Assembly: GCA_963763205.1 (NCBI GenBank)
Contig: CAVXNQ010000018.1
Span: 62,001 to 126,000, forward strand
Direction: 5' to 3'
Length of the DNA: 64,000 nucleotides
Source of the DNA: DDH964 sp963763205
Lineage (GTDB): Bacteria; Desulfobacterota; Desulfuromonadia; Desulfuromonadales; DDH964
The translations under genes were made by a program, and so were the position numbers. Positions 25,121 to 35,685 of this stretch are shown here, piece by piece; positions within the stretch are counted from its first letter, which is position 1, and every line of letters begins with the position of its first letter. The notes under the pieces were generated by a model. The model was not told the origin of the DNA. It did no database searches and was given only the letters and a program-made list of their open reading frames with translations.

Positions 25121-25858
25121 ATGAGCAAAGGCGGCCTGCGCATCGGGACTTCGGGGTACATCTACCCACATTGGCGGGAAATCTATTACCCCCGGCAGCT
25201 GCCTCAGGAGGACTGGTTCAGCTATTACGTCCGCGACTTCGACACGGTGGAGATTAACAACACCTTCTACCGGCTGCCCACGGCCGCGGTCTTTCGCCAC
25301 TGGGGCGAGGCGGCGCCGAAGGGTTTCTGCTACGCCTTCAAGGTCAGCCGCTACCTCACCCATCTGAAGAAGCTCAAGGACCCGGCAGCGCCGCTGGATA
25401 ACTTTCTCCAGCGCGTCCGCAGCGTCGGCGCCAGCCTCGGCCCCCTCCTCTACCAGCTGCCGCCCCACTGGCAGGTCAACCCCGAGCGCTTGGCCGCCTT
25501 TCTCGAACTCCTCCCCGCCGATCTGCTGCACGTCTTCGAGTTCCGCGATGCGAGCTGGCACACCGGCGAGGTCCGCGAACTGCTTGCCGCTGCCGGGGCG
25601 GCCTTCTGCATCCACGACCATCCCTCCCTCACCGACTGCCCCGACTGGGTGACCGGGCGCGCCGTCTACCTGCGTCGTCACGGCCCGCGGGGGGAGGCTT
25701 ATGCCGGCGATTATCCGCAGGCGGAACTGGAGCAGCTCAGCGAACGGATCGCCGCCTGGCGCGCGGCGCATCTCGACGTCTTCGTTTACTTCAACAACGA
25801 TCTTCGGGGGCACGCCGTCCACAACGCCCGGCAGCTCAAGGCGCTGTGCGCGGACTGA
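25121..25858 (+). CDS. DUF72 family protein (YecE-like)
   Basis: The 245-aa TIM-barrel-like protein starts SKGGLRIGTSGYIYPHW and has the family phrases FDTVEINNTFYRLP, FCYAFKVSRYLTHLKKL and VYFNNDLRGHAVHNA. The biochemical function of DUF72 is not established. It begins 4 nt past the SDR remnant, so it may use that gene's former promoter and ribosome region. Confidence 0.88.
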   Translation: MSKGGLRIGTSGYIYPHWREIYYPRQLPQEDWFSYYVRDFDTVEINNTFYRLPTAAVFRHWGEAAPKGFCYAFKVSRYLTHLKKLKDPAAPLDNFLQRVRSVGASLGPLLYQLPPHWQVNPERLAAFLELLPADLLHVFEFRDASWHTGEVRELLAAAGAAFCIHDHPSLTDCPDWVTGRAVYLRRHGPRGEAYAGDYPQAELEQLSERIAAWRAAHLDVFVYFNNDLRGHAVHNARQLKALCAD

Positions 25859-25954
25859 GGTGGGAAGCTTGACCGATCGGATCTCGAATCCGGCACTTCC
25901 CAGGACTCGGGGATTGGGGCATACTGCCCGGAAAACCCGCTCCCGGAGTTGCCG

Positions 25955-26881
25955 ATGCTGACCTACCTCAAACTGCTTGCCACCATGGCCCTGTGGGGCG
26001 GCACCTTCGTCGCCGGGCGGATGCTGGCCGGGGTGGTCCCCCCCTTCGCCGCGGCCTTTCTGCGCTTCGCCATCGCCGGCGGCGTGTTGCTGGCCCTCCT
26101 CTACCGCTGCGAAGGACGGCTGCCGCCCCTCTCCCGGCGCCAGCTGGGCGCGGTTGGCCTGCTCGGCCTGACCGGCGTCTTCGGCTACAATGTCGCCTTC
26201 TTCACCGGCCTGCAAACGGTGCCGGCGGGCCGGGCGGCGCTGATCATCGCCCTCAATCCGGTCGGCATCGCACTCTTTTCGGCCCTCTTCGGCGGCGAGC
26301 CGCTGCGGCCGCTGCGCAGCCTCGGGGTGGCGATTTCGGTGTGCGGTGCGGGGGTGGTGATCAGCAACGGTCGGCTCGCGACCCTCCTGTCGGCGGGGAT
26401 CGGCCGTGGCGAGCTGGCGCTGCTCGGCTGCGTGTTGTGCTGGGCCCTCTATTCGGTCCTCGGCCGGCGTGCCATGCGTACCCTTGAGCCGCTCACCGCG
26501 GTGACCTATTCGGCCCTGGCCGGGGCCCTGCTGCTCGCCCCCCCGGCGCTTGCCCAGGGGGTGCTGGGCCGGCTCCACGCCTATCCGCCGATGGCCTGGG
26601 GAAGCCTGCTTTTCCTGGCCATCGGCGGTACGGTGATCGGCTTTCTCTGGTATTACCAGGGGATCCGCGAGATCGGCGCGGTGCGCGCCGGGGTCTTCAT
26701 CAACTTCGTGCCGGTCTGCGGCGTCCTGCTCGGCTTCCTCCTCCTCGGCGAGCCGTTGACCCCGACCTTGCTGCAGGGCGGGGCGCTGGTTATCGCCGGG
26801 GCCTGGCTGACCAACCGTGGCGGCCGACCGCCGGCCCTGGCGGCGGTGGTCAGCGGGGAGGACGAGGCCCGTGCGGCCTGA
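25955..26881 (+). CDS. EamA/DMT-family transporter
   Basis: The 308-aa protein has ten predicted membrane helices in two EamA halves (LKLLATMALWGGTFVAGRML at the start; LFLAIGGTVIGFLWYYQGIR in the second half). Such proteins export metabolites or amino acids; the substrate is unknown. The start ATG 25955 follows CCCGGAG. Confidence 0.88.
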   Translation: MLTYLKLLATMALWGGTFVAGRMLAGVVPPFAAAFLRFAIAGGVLLALLYRCEGRLPPLSRRQLGAVGLLGLTGVFGYNVAFFTGLQTVPAGRAALIIALNPVGIALFSALFGGEPLRPLRSLGVAISVCGAGVVISNGRLATLLSAGIGRGELALLGCVLCWALYSVLGRRAMRTLEPLTAVTYSALAGALLLAPPALAQGVLGRLHAYPPMAWGSLLFLAIGGTVIGFLWYYQGIREIGAVRAGVFINFVPVCGVLLGFLLLGEPLTPTLLQGGALVIAGAWLTNRGGRPPALAAVVSGEDEARAA

Positions 26882-26980
26882 ATGCTACTGGCCAATGGTC
26901 CGGCGCTACGAGAAGGAGGGCCGGCGCAACCTCCCGGCCCTGCCGGCGGCAACGACGAAAATTATTCGGAAAAATGTATT

Positions 26981-27101
26981 CGCACCGCAAAGACGCAAAG
27001 AACGCCACGCAAGCCAAGCCCTTATCCGGAACACACCGTTAGCCTCCCGGCTCAGGCCCCAGGACATAATTACTTTGCGACCTTCGCGTCGTTGCGGGGA
27101 A
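26981..27101. repeat. Imperfect inverted repeat with CGCAAAGACGCAAAG word
   Basis: CGCACCGCAAAGACGCAAAG (26981-27000) faces CTTTGCGACCTTCGCGTCGT plus TGCGG (27073-27097). It lies between convergent genes (EamA and a histidine kinase). It resembles the CGCAGAGG/CTCTGTG elements at 12761, 38858 and 55911. Confidence 0.55.
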
Positions 27102-27139
27102 CTAGCCGTTTTTTTGGAATTTTCCGGCGGAGAGGCGCT

Positions 27140-28843
27140 TCAGGGAAGGGTGAAGATGAAGCACGCCCCGCGCCCTGGGCGTGCTTCAGCGGTCAGGCTG
27201 CCGCCGTGGCGGGCGATGATCCGCTGCACCGTGGCCAGGCCGACGCCGGTGCCGGGGAAGCCTTGGGCGCTGCTCAGGCGGCGAAACGGTTTGAAGAGCT
27301 GGTCGCTTTCGCCCATGTCGAAGCCGACGCCGTTGTCGCGGATGAAGAAAGCGTTCGGCTCCTGTTCCGAATTCCGGCCGAATTCGATCTGCGGCGCCGC
27401 GCAGTCGCGGGTGTATTTGCAGGCATTGGCGAGAAGGTTTTCCAGGGCCACGCGCAGCAGTTTGGCGTCTCCCTCGGCTCTGAGGTCGGGCGCGATGGTG
27501 ACCTCGACCCGTCGCTGCGGATCGAGGCCGGTCAGCTCGACCATGATCTCCCGGGCGAGCCGGCTCAGGTCGACCTGCTCCCGGCGCAGTTCCCGTTGGG
27601 TCACGCGGGCCAGAGTGAGCATGGCCTCGATCAAGCCCTCCATGCCGCTGCTCGCCTGGTGCAGGGTGCGCAGGCACAAGGCCGTCTCTTCTCCGCACTC
27701 CGCGGTATGCAGTGCTTCCAGGGTCTGGGCGGCCAGGGAAATTTGTGTCAGGTAGGAGCGGATATCGTGCGACAGGGAGTAGCTGAAGGTCCGGAGCTCC
27801 TGGTTGGCGGCGGCCAGTTCGGCGGCGTGCCGCTGCAGATCGAGGTTGACCTGACGAATGGCATCTTCCGTCTCCTTGCGCGGAGAGATGTCCTGGACTA
27901 CGCAAATGATACCCCCCTGCTCGAGACGGGTCAGCGAGACTTCCTGGGGAAAGAGGCTGCCGTCCCGGCGCCTTCCGCTCGCCTCGCCGCGCCAGTGCCC
28001 CTCGCGCTGGAGCAGCGGCAGGATGTCGCGGTCGAAGCGCCCGGCTTCCTCCGAAGAGTAGAGCAGGCGCCAGCTCCGTCCGACGATCTCGGCCGGGTCG
28101 GGGAAACCGTAGATCGCGGCGTGGGCGCGATTGAGGTAGACGTAGCACCCCTCGTCGTCGAGGATGGCCATGCCGTCGCTGGCCGACTCCATGGCCGTCT
28201 GTTGCAGCCGCAGCAACGCCTCGATGCGTTTGAGTTCCGAAATATCGCGCACCGCTTCGATGCCGGCGACGATGTTTCCCGCCGTGTCGCGCAGCGGGGT
28301 GCAGACGATATCGACCTCCATGCGGGTATCGCCCTGGGTGGTGTGTCCTTCGCGGCGATGGGTCAGGCCGTCCGCAAAGGCCTTGAGGAGATGGCAGCCG
28401 GGGCAGGCCGCGTCCTGCCCCTGGTAGGCCTGGTAGCAGAATGCGCCGCGCTGGTCCCCCATCAGTCGCCGGTGGTGCCGGTTCTGGTAGAGGATGCGCA
28501 GGTCACGATCCTGGATGCTGATGCCGTCACCGAGCTCCTCGAGGATCGCCTCGGCCTTGGCCCGCTCCGCGTCGGCCTGCAGGCTGGTCGTGTCGAGGGC
28601 TTTTTCGAGATCGCTCTGGCGGCGAAAGAGCTTGAGGATGTAGAGGGTGAAGGCGGCCTGCACCAGGAGGAAGAGCAGGCGGATGCAGATTTCGTGGAAG
28701 GAGGGGGCAAAGACATGGGCGAGGAGTGATGCATCCTGGAACCACGCGTCAATGGCCGCATCGGCAATCCAGGCGAGAACCATCAGGGTGACGCCGACCA
28801 AAGCGATCCGGCGGATTCGGCTATCGCGCGCAGATGAAGTCAC
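27140..28843 (-). CDS. PAS-domain sensor histidine kinase
   Basis: The 567-aa protein has two N-terminal membrane helices (about residues 10-30 and 48-68) and a coiled coil. A first PAS domain contains a CPGCH motif near residue 155, which could bind metal or heme. A second PAS domain (about 205-330) is followed by HisKA with the H-box FSYSLSHDIRSYL, and an HATPase domain (ENLLANACKYT, DNGVGF, GTGVGLA). There is no receiver or output domain and no adjacent response-regulator gene. Start GTG 28843 lies behind GGGGGAT. Confidence 0.9.
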   Translation of the reverse strand: MTSSARDSRIRRIALVGVTLMVLAWIADAAIDAWFQDASLLAHVFAPSFHEICIRLLFLLVQAAFTLYILKLFRRQSDLEKALDTTSLQADAERAKAEAILEELGDGISIQDRDLRILYQNRHHRRLMGDQRGAFCYQAYQGQDAACPGCHLLKAFADGLTHRREGHTTQGDTRMEVDIVCTPLRDTAGNIVAGIEAVRDISELKRIEALLRLQQTAMESASDGMAILDDEGCYVYLNRAHAAIYGFPDPAEIVGRSWRLLYSSEEAGRFDRDILPLLQREGHWRGEASGRRRDGSLFPQEVSLTRLEQGGIICVVQDISPRKETEDAIRQVNLDLQRHAAELAAANQELRTFSYSLSHDIRSYLTQISLAAQTLEALHTAECGEETALCLRTLHQASSGMEGLIEAMLTLARVTQRELRREQVDLSRLAREIMVELTGLDPQRRVEVTIAPDLRAEGDAKLLRVALENLLANACKYTRDCAAPQIEFGRNSEQEPNAFFIRDNGVGFDMGESDQLFKPFRRLSSAQGFPGTGVGLATVQRIIARHGGSLTAEARPGRGACFIFTLP

Positions 28844-28969
28844 AATCGATCCCCCTTGGCTTGCCGGCGGCGCCTCCGGTCCGACGGTCGGCGAGTCTCG
28901 TCTATCGTAATTGGTTATGCCTAATTTATCTTCGGGGTCTTGACCAGTTCCCGCGCGGCAATCGCGCCC

Positions 28970-29311
28970 TCATCCCCGGAAAATGAAGAAAACCGCCCCG
29001 AGCAGGCAGAGGCCGGCCCAGAGGTAATCGAGCTTGAGTGGCTGCTGCATGTAGAGCAGCGCAAAGGGGACGAAGATCCCCAGGGTGATGACCTCCTGGA
29101 GGATCTTCAGCTGGGCGAGGCTGAGCTGCCCATAGCCGATGCGGTTAGCCGGCACCTGGATCAGGTACTCGAAGAGGGCGATCCCCCAGCTCACCAGGGC
29201 GGCGACGTACCAGGCGCGATGCCCGAGGTGCTTGAGGTGGCCGTACCAGGCGAAGGTCATGAACAGGTTGGAAAAAACCAGCAGCAGGGTGGTCTGCAAT
29301 ACGACGGGCAT
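28970..29311 (-). CDS. DUF486 (DMT-like) small membrane protein
   Basis: The 113-aa protein has four membrane helices and the family phrases FMTFAWYGHLKHL, WGIALFEYLIQVPANRIGY and LKILQEVITL. The DUF486 family is related to small multidrug-type transporters; substrate unknown. Confidence 0.88.
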   Translation of the reverse strand: MPVVLQTTLLLVFSNLFMTFAWYGHLKHLGHRAWYVAALVSWGIALFEYLIQVPANRIGYGQLSLAQLKILQEVITLGIFVPFALLYMQQPLKLDYLWAGLCLLGAVFFIFRG

Positions 29312-29377
29312 GAAAGGCTCGCAGCAGGTGGTCGGGCAATCCGGCAGCCTGATAATACGACCGATGCCAAAATAAAA

Positions 29378-31132
29378 TCAATCCCCATGCGCTGCCTCGG
29401 GAAAGAGGGGGGACGCCTGGAGACAGGCGCGACGCCAGCCGCGGACCGCATTAATCAGCCAGAGACGCCGCGCGTTCTGCAGTTCGGCGAGGGTGACAAC
29501 CCGTTCGCGGATCGCGCCGTCGGCCAGCAGGCGCTGCCGCAGGGTCCCCGGGAGGAGGCCGCAGGCCACCGGCGGGGTGACGAGCTCGCCGTTGATCTCC
29601 GCCACCAGGTTGGCGGTGCAGGCCTCGGTGACCTCGCCGCGCGCGTTCCAGAGGAGCACCTCGTCGCAGTCCGGGGCATCCCGGAGGGCCGTTTCGTAGC
29701 GCCGGCGCCAGCTGGTCTTGTGGTAGAGCAGGGGATCGTCGGCGTCGATCGGGGCGGCGGCGAGGGCCAGCTGCAGCGGTGCGGCGAGATTCGGTTGTAG
29801 CTCGTCGGCGGTGGTTTCAATGCGACCGTCAGGGTGCAGCAGCAGGCGCACCTTGTGCGGCCCGGGTGGGAGTTCTGCGGCGCGGGCGGCGAGGGCGGAC
29901 CGCAGCCCCTCGCGGTGCAGCGGGAAGCCGAAATATTCCGCCGAATCCTCGATCCTCCGCAGGTGCTCGTCCTGCAGCCAGTAGCCCGCCTCCGGGCTCC
30001 AGCGCAGCGATTCGAGCAGCGCGAAGGAGCGAACCGGATGATTCAGGATCGCCGCCTTGGCGAGGCATTCGCGGTACTCGGCGCCGCTTGCCGAATCCCA
30101 GGTAATGCCGGCCCCGACCCGGTATTCGACGCTGGCGGAAGCGCGGTCGATCAGGGCGGTGCGGATGGCGACTCCGAAGCGCGTCCGGCCGCCGGGTGCG
30201 AGATGGCCGATGGCCCCGGTGTAGGCCAGTCGCGGCCCCCCTTCCAGGGCCGCGATGAGCTGCATGGTCTGCAATTTCGGGGCGCCGGTGATCGACGCGC
30301 AGGGGAAGAGCGCCCCGAAAACCTCGGCCAGCGGGGCGCGGCTGTGGGTGGTGGCGGTGCTGGTCATCTGCCAGAGGGTCGGGTAGCGCTCGAGGCTGAA
30401 CAGTTCCGGGACCTCGACGCTGCCGCCGAGCCGGGCGAGGTCGTTGCGCAGCATGTCGAGGATCATCAGGTTCTCAGCGCGGTCTTTGGCCGAATTCTGC
30501 AGCATCCTGGCCTGCGCGCGATCCTCCGCCGCGCTCAACCCGCGGCGGGCGGTCCCCTTCATCGGTCGGGTCCGGAGCAGATCGCCGTCGCGGCTGAAGA
30601 AAAGCTCGGGGGAGGCGGAACAGATCACGAAGCGGCCGAGATCGAGGTAGGCCGCCTGGCCGGCCTGCTGGCCATGGACCAGGGTGCGGAAGAATGCCCA
30701 GGGATCGCCGTGGAAGGGGGCACGCAGGGGGAAGGTGAAATTGACCTGGTAGGTGGCGCCGCGGGCGATTTCGGCCTTGATCGCCGCCACCGCCCCGGCG
30801 AAGGACGCTTCGTCCAGGTCCGGTCGCCAGTCCGTCGGCAGGGCTTCCTCCGGCGCCGGCTTCAGCTCGATGCGCCGTGGCGGCGGGTAGAGTCCGAACC
30901 AGAGGAGCGGGAAATCGCCGGCGGAGTGGACGGTGCAGGCGGGATCGAAGCCGGCGGCGGCCTCGTAGGCGACGACGCCCACCGCGTGCCGGCCCGCAGC
31001 GACCGCTGCCTCGACTTCGCGCAGCGCGGCAGCGACCTGCGCCGGGTCGCTGGTGGTCACCACGGCCTGCGGTTGGTTGAAATCCAACCAGCACTGCTGG
31101 CCTGGATCGAAGAGGACGGCAGAAGGGGGCAT
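29378..31132 (-). CDS. pabB: Fused aminodeoxychorismate synthase component I and aminodeoxychorismate lyase
   Basis: The 584-aa protein makes 4-aminobenzoate for folate. Residues 1 to about 350 are the chorismate-binding PabB domain (GATYQVNFTFPL, RPMKGTARRG, SITGAPKLQTMQLI, YTGAIGH). The rest is a PabC-like PLP fold-type IV domain (KTSWRRRYETALRD, EVTEACTANLVAE, GLLPGTLRQRLL). The PLP lysine would be the Lys of YHKTSW. The fusion is known in many bacteria. A glutaminase partner (PabA) is not in the window. Confidence 0.92.
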   Translation of the reverse strand: MPPSAVLFDPGQQCWLDFNQPQAVVTTSDPAQVAAALREVEAAVAAGRHAVGVVAYEAAAGFDPACTVHSAGDFPLLWFGLYPPPRRIELKPAPEEALPTDWRPDLDEASFAGAVAAIKAEIARGATYQVNFTFPLRAPFHGDPWAFFRTLVHGQQAGQAAYLDLGRFVICSASPELFFSRDGDLLRTRPMKGTARRGLSAAEDRAQARMLQNSAKDRAENLMILDMLRNDLARLGGSVEVPELFSLERYPTLWQMTSTATTHSRAPLAEVFGALFPCASITGAPKLQTMQLIAALEGGPRLAYTGAIGHLAPGGRTRFGVAIRTALIDRASASVEYRVGAGITWDSASGAEYRECLAKAAILNHPVRSFALLESLRWSPEAGYWLQDEHLRRIEDSAEYFGFPLHREGLRSALAARAAELPPGPHKVRLLLHPDGRIETTADELQPNLAAPLQLALAAAPIDADDPLLYHKTSWRRRYETALRDAPDCDEVLLWNARGEVTEACTANLVAEINGELVTPPVACGLLPGTLRQRLLADGAIRERVVTLAELQNARRLWLINAVRGWRRACLQASPLFPEAAHGD

Positions 31133-31465
31133 ATCCCAGGTTCCGGAGGGTGAGGGGGGGCGCGTCGCGGACTCTCGTTCCTACCACAAACCGCGGCGCA
31201 GGACCAGTCTAAGGGACTCTGAACTAACAAATATACCGTTTTACATCTCACCTTCAGGCCATCTTTGCCGCCCCTTCAATCGCAAAATCCTCAGCGTAGC
31301 CCTGCTACACCTGCGGTTTTGCTCAATCAGGAGCAACAAATCTGACCTAAATCTGAGCGTAAAACCTGGTATATCAGTTAATTTCAAGTCCCTAAAGGGC
31401 GGCGTGGGGTGTTTCATCGGCGCGGGGGAAAGGGCAGGTGAGCGAGAGGGCGGCAGCCGATCCGT
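31133..31465. other. 333-nt intergenic region with a repeat element, no gene seen
   Basis: It lies upstream of the pabB fusion and downstream of the response regulator, both on the minus strand. Apart from the hairpin element at 31235-31372, I see no gene or clear promoter. Confidence 0.5.
31235..31372. repeat. Long imperfect hairpin element, GTAGC-CCT-GCTAC core
   Basis: The outer arms TACCGTTTTAC (31235) and GTAAAACCTGGTA (to 31372) pair. Inside, GCAAAATCC and GGTTTTGC pair, and the core GTAGC/GCTAC is at 31297-31309. It is closely related, base for base over about 120 nt, to 54570-54708 (shared words TTCAGGCCATCTTTG, GTAGCCCTGCTAC and AAATCTGAGCG). Non-coding, function unknown. Confidence 0.8.
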
Positions 31466-31837
31466 TCAGGCATGCAGGGCGGCGCGGACGGTTTTTACCA
31501 GGCGGTCGGCGGAAAAGGGCTTGGGCAGGTAGCCGTCGGCCCCGGCCTTGGCGGACAGCTCGCGCAATTCCGCTTCTTCCTTGGAGGACATCAACAGGAC
31601 CGGGATATTCCGGCTGCGTTCACGGCTTTTCAGAACCTGGGTCTTCTTGGTCCCGGACATCAGCGGCATCATGACGTCGAGCAGGATCAGATCCGGCGGT
31701 TGGCGGGCGTAAATCAGGTGGTTGGAGTAGACGCTGCAAGCGGCGGTGGAGACGCGAAACCCGGCGGCGGCCAGAAAGTCGCTGATGATCGCCAGGGTGA
31801 CGGGACAGTCGTCGATGACAACGATGTGAGATGACAT
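31466..31837 (-). CDS. Single-domain response regulator
   Basis: The 123-aa receiver domain has the acidic pair in IVVIDDCPV, phospho-acceptor Asp in LILLDVMMP, the Ser of LLMSSKEE and Lys of YLPKPFSADR. There is no output domain, so it works as a phosphorelay or CheY-like partner. I chose ATG 31837 because GGAG lies 7 nt upstream; an ATG four codons earlier has no ribosome site. No kinase is adjacent. Confidence 0.9.
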   Translation of the reverse strand: MSSHIVVIDDCPVTLAIISDFLAAAGFRVSTAACSVYSNHLIYARQPPDLILLDVMMPLMSGTKKTQVLKSRERSRNIPVLLMSSKEEAELRELSAKAGADGYLPKPFSADRLVKTVRAALHA

Positions 31838-31866
31838 TCGAAGCTCCATCTATAACAGCGTTTTGA

Positions 31867-31895
31867 AGTATACGGTGCCCCCGCCGGCCTGTCCA
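31867..31895 (-). promoter_or_regulatory. Sigma-70-type promoter of the response regulator gene
   Basis: On the minus strand there is a -35 TGGACA (31890-31895), a 17-nt spacer and a -10 TATACT (31867-31872). It places the transcript start about 22 nt before ATG 31837. Confidence 0.65.
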
Positions 31896-32145
31896 GTTAA
31901 AAACAATCAAGAATAACTGCTTTGAATTGTTGACTATTCCTGGCGTCTTCCGGGGAATGGCGATGGCCAGGGCCGTATCGAACCCCCGCTGTGCAGGGTT
32001 GATAAAAGAGAGTTTCGAAGATCGTATCTATGTTTGTTTTTGAAGGAGAAGCAGCGCGGCAGCACCGTGGCGGCGGCTACTTTAAACTTGCCGGACAAGG
32101 GCCGGCCATGGTAACCATGCGGCAAAATTCCCTTGGAGCGACAGC
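31896..32145. other. Intergenic region upstream of the ABC-F gene
   Basis: With the response regulator promoter, this forms a 308-nt divergent gap. It should hold the ABC-F promoter (candidate TTGATA near 32000, with poor spacing). I see no gene or clear structure. Confidence 0.4.
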
Positions 32146-33782
<1,637 letters not shown>

Positions 33783-33784
<2 letters not shown>

Positions 33785-33808
33785 CCGGCAGCGGCGCGGC
33801 TGCCGGTC
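33783..33808 (+). terminator. Perfect 10-bp hairpin touching the start codon of the next gene
   Basis: GACCGGCAGC (33783-33792) and GCTGCCGGTC (33799-33808) pair around a 6-nt loop. The hairpin begins inside the ABC-F stop codon and ends one base before the ATG of the EamA gene, and covers its ribosome-binding region. It has no T-run, so it may be a translation block or a weak terminator. Confidence 0.5.
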
Positions 33809-34669
33809 ATGAACAGCTGGTACCTCTACAGCATCGCCGCCCTGCTGCTGTTGGGAACGCAGCGCTTTCTGTACAAGGTCGCGGCCGAGCGCAACTGCCG
33901 CTCGGCGTTGACCACCGCCGTCTTCATGGGCACCGTCACCCTGTTGAGCGGGACGGTCTTCTTCGCTTCGGGCGAACCGGTCGGCGACCTGCGGACCCTG
34001 GCCCTCTTGGCCCTGGTCAACAGCGCCGCCTTTGCGCTGGCCACCATTGGCAACATGGAGGCCCTGCGCCATCTGCCGGCCGGCGTCACCTTCCCTCTCA
34101 CCCGGCTGAGTCTGGTGGTGGTGCTGGTGGTCTCCCTGGTCTGTTTCCACGAGCGTCTGGACGCCACCCAGTGGCTCGGGATCCTCGCCGGACTGGCGGT
34201 GGTGGCCGTGCTGGCCGGGGAAGCCGGCCAGCACGGCCATCCCCGGGGCAACCCCCGGCGCGGCTTCGGCTTCGTCGCCCTTTGCGTGGTGTGCGGCGCC
34301 ATCGCCTCGGTCTCCAGCAAGCTCGCCGCCATCTCCACCAGCAAGAGCGAGTTCATGGCCCTCTCCTACCTTTTGGCCACCCTCTTCGCGCTGGCCATCG
34401 AGAAGCGCTGGGGCGGGCCGCAGGCCGGCGAGCGGCCCGGCGCGGCGGTCTGGATCGGCATCCTGATGGGAGTCCTCAACTTTTTCGGTTTTTACGCCTT
34501 TCTGACCGCGCTGGCGACCGGCCCCCTGTCGGTGATCGCCCTGATTACCGGCATGCATTTCGTGATCGCCATCGGCCTGTCGGTCCTCCTCTACCGGGAG
34601 AAACTGACGCTGCGCCGCGGGATCGGCATCGGCCTGACCCTGCTGGCGGTCCTCTTTCTCAAACATTGA
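33809..34669 (+). CDS. EamA/DMT-family permease
   Basis: The 286-aa protein has about ten membrane helices in two EamA repeats (FALATIGNMEALRHLPAGV in the first; FFGFYAFLTALATGPLSVIA in the second). Substrate unknown. No Shine-Dalgarno is visible, since the hairpin at 33783-33808 occupies that place. Translation may depend on ribosomes leaving the ABC-F gene 24 nt upstream. Confidence 0.85.
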   Translation: MNSWYLYSIAALLLLGTQRFLYKVAAERNCRSALTTAVFMGTVTLLSGTVFFASGEPVGDLRTLALLALVNSAAFALATIGNMEALRHLPAGVTFPLTRLSLVVVLVVSLVCFHERLDATQWLGILAGLAVVAVLAGEAGQHGHPRGNPRRGFGFVALCVVCGAIASVSSKLAAISTSKSEFMALSYLLATLFALAIEKRWGGPQAGERPGAAVWIGILMGVLNFFGFYAFLTALATGPLSVIALITGMHFVIAIGLSVLLYREKLTLRRGIGIGLTLLAVLFLKH

Positions 34670-34826
34670 CCGGTTCCCCCCGGTGCCGGACCGGGCGCGG
34701 GGCGGCGGCCAAAGATTCTCGTTTGCTTCCGGCCTGCCTCGTGGCAGACTGGGGCGGAAATCCTGCTCCGCGCGGCGCGGCCGGCTTCGGGCGGCCGGCA
34801 AGGGAACGATCCCCATGGAGGACCCC

Positions 34827-35654
34827 ATGCTGCAAATCGGCAAGACCCAGACCCTGACCGTTTCCCATCTCGACCAGCGCGGCGCCTGGCTGACGGCGGG
34901 CGCCGAGCTGGTGCTGTTGCCCCGGGCCGAGCTGCCGGCTGCCTGCGGCGCCGGGGAGCGGCTGACGGTCTTCGTCTACGGTGTGGTTGCCGGCCAGCCG
35001 ATGGCCACTTTGCGCCGGCCCCGCGCCGAGCTCGGCCAGTTCGCGCTCTTCCCGGTGAGCCAGGTCAACGAGCACGGCGTCTTTCTCGACTGGGGGATCG
35101 GCAAGGAGCTGCTGGTGCCGCGCGCCAAGCAGCCGAAACATCTCGTTTCGGGAGAGAGCTGCCTGGCGCGGGTGGAGCTCGACCGCCAGGGGCGTCCCTT
35201 CGCCAATGCCCGCGTCGAACAGTGCCTGGAAGAGCCGGCGGCAGGGCTCAAGGCGGGGGACGCGGTGACCCTGATGGTCTGGCAGTTCACCGACCTGGGC
35301 GCCAAGGTGATCGTCGAGAACCGCTATGCCGGGCTGCTCTACCGCAACGAGCTGCTCCCCGGCCTGCGCCCGGGAGAGGTCCTGGACGGCTACGTCAAGG
35401 CCCTGCGCCCGGACGGCAAGCTCGACGTGACGCTGCACCGGGGGGGGGCGGCGGAACTGGAGGCGGCCCGACAGACGATCCTCGCCGCCCTGCAGGGGCG
35501 GGAGCTGCTTCCCCTGCACGACGACAGCCCGCCGGAGGCGATCCGGGCGGCGCTGGGGATGAGCAAGAAGCTGTTCAAGAAGGCCGTCGGCGGCCTGTAC
35601 AAGGCCGGGCTGGTGGAACTGAGCCCTGCCGGCATCCGCCGCAAACGCTCCTGA
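34827..35654 (+). CDS. CvfB/YitL-like protein with S1 RNA-binding domains
   Basis: The 275-aa protein has several S1-like beta-barrel repeats (GKTQTLTVSHLDQRGAWL; EHGVFLDWGIGKELLVP; GAKVIVENRYAGLLYRNEL) and a C-terminal winged helix (GMSKKLFKKAVGGLYKAGL). This matches the CvfB family, which in Gram-positives affects virulence gene expression through RNA binding. I chose ATG 34827 because GGAGG lies 5 nt upstream; an ATG at 34815 is also in frame. Confidence 0.87.
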   Translation: MLQIGKTQTLTVSHLDQRGAWLTAGAELVLLPRAELPAACGAGERLTVFVYGVVAGQPMATLRRPRAELGQFALFPVSQVNEHGVFLDWGIGKELLVPRAKQPKHLVSGESCLARVELDRQGRPFANARVEQCLEEPAAGLKAGDAVTLMVWQFTDLGAKVIVENRYAGLLYRNELLPGLRPGEVLDGYVKALRPDGKLDVTLHRGGAAELEAARQTILAALQGRELLPLHDDSPPEAIRAALGMSKKLFKKAVGGLYKAGLVELSPAGIRRKRS

Positions 35655-35685
35655 GCCGCATCAACCTTCCGGGCGGGAACCGGTC

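Noticed and set aside
24857..26578. 573-codon minus-strand frame
   Set aside because: Antisense to DUF72 and EamA genes that have clear family motifs and ribosome sites.
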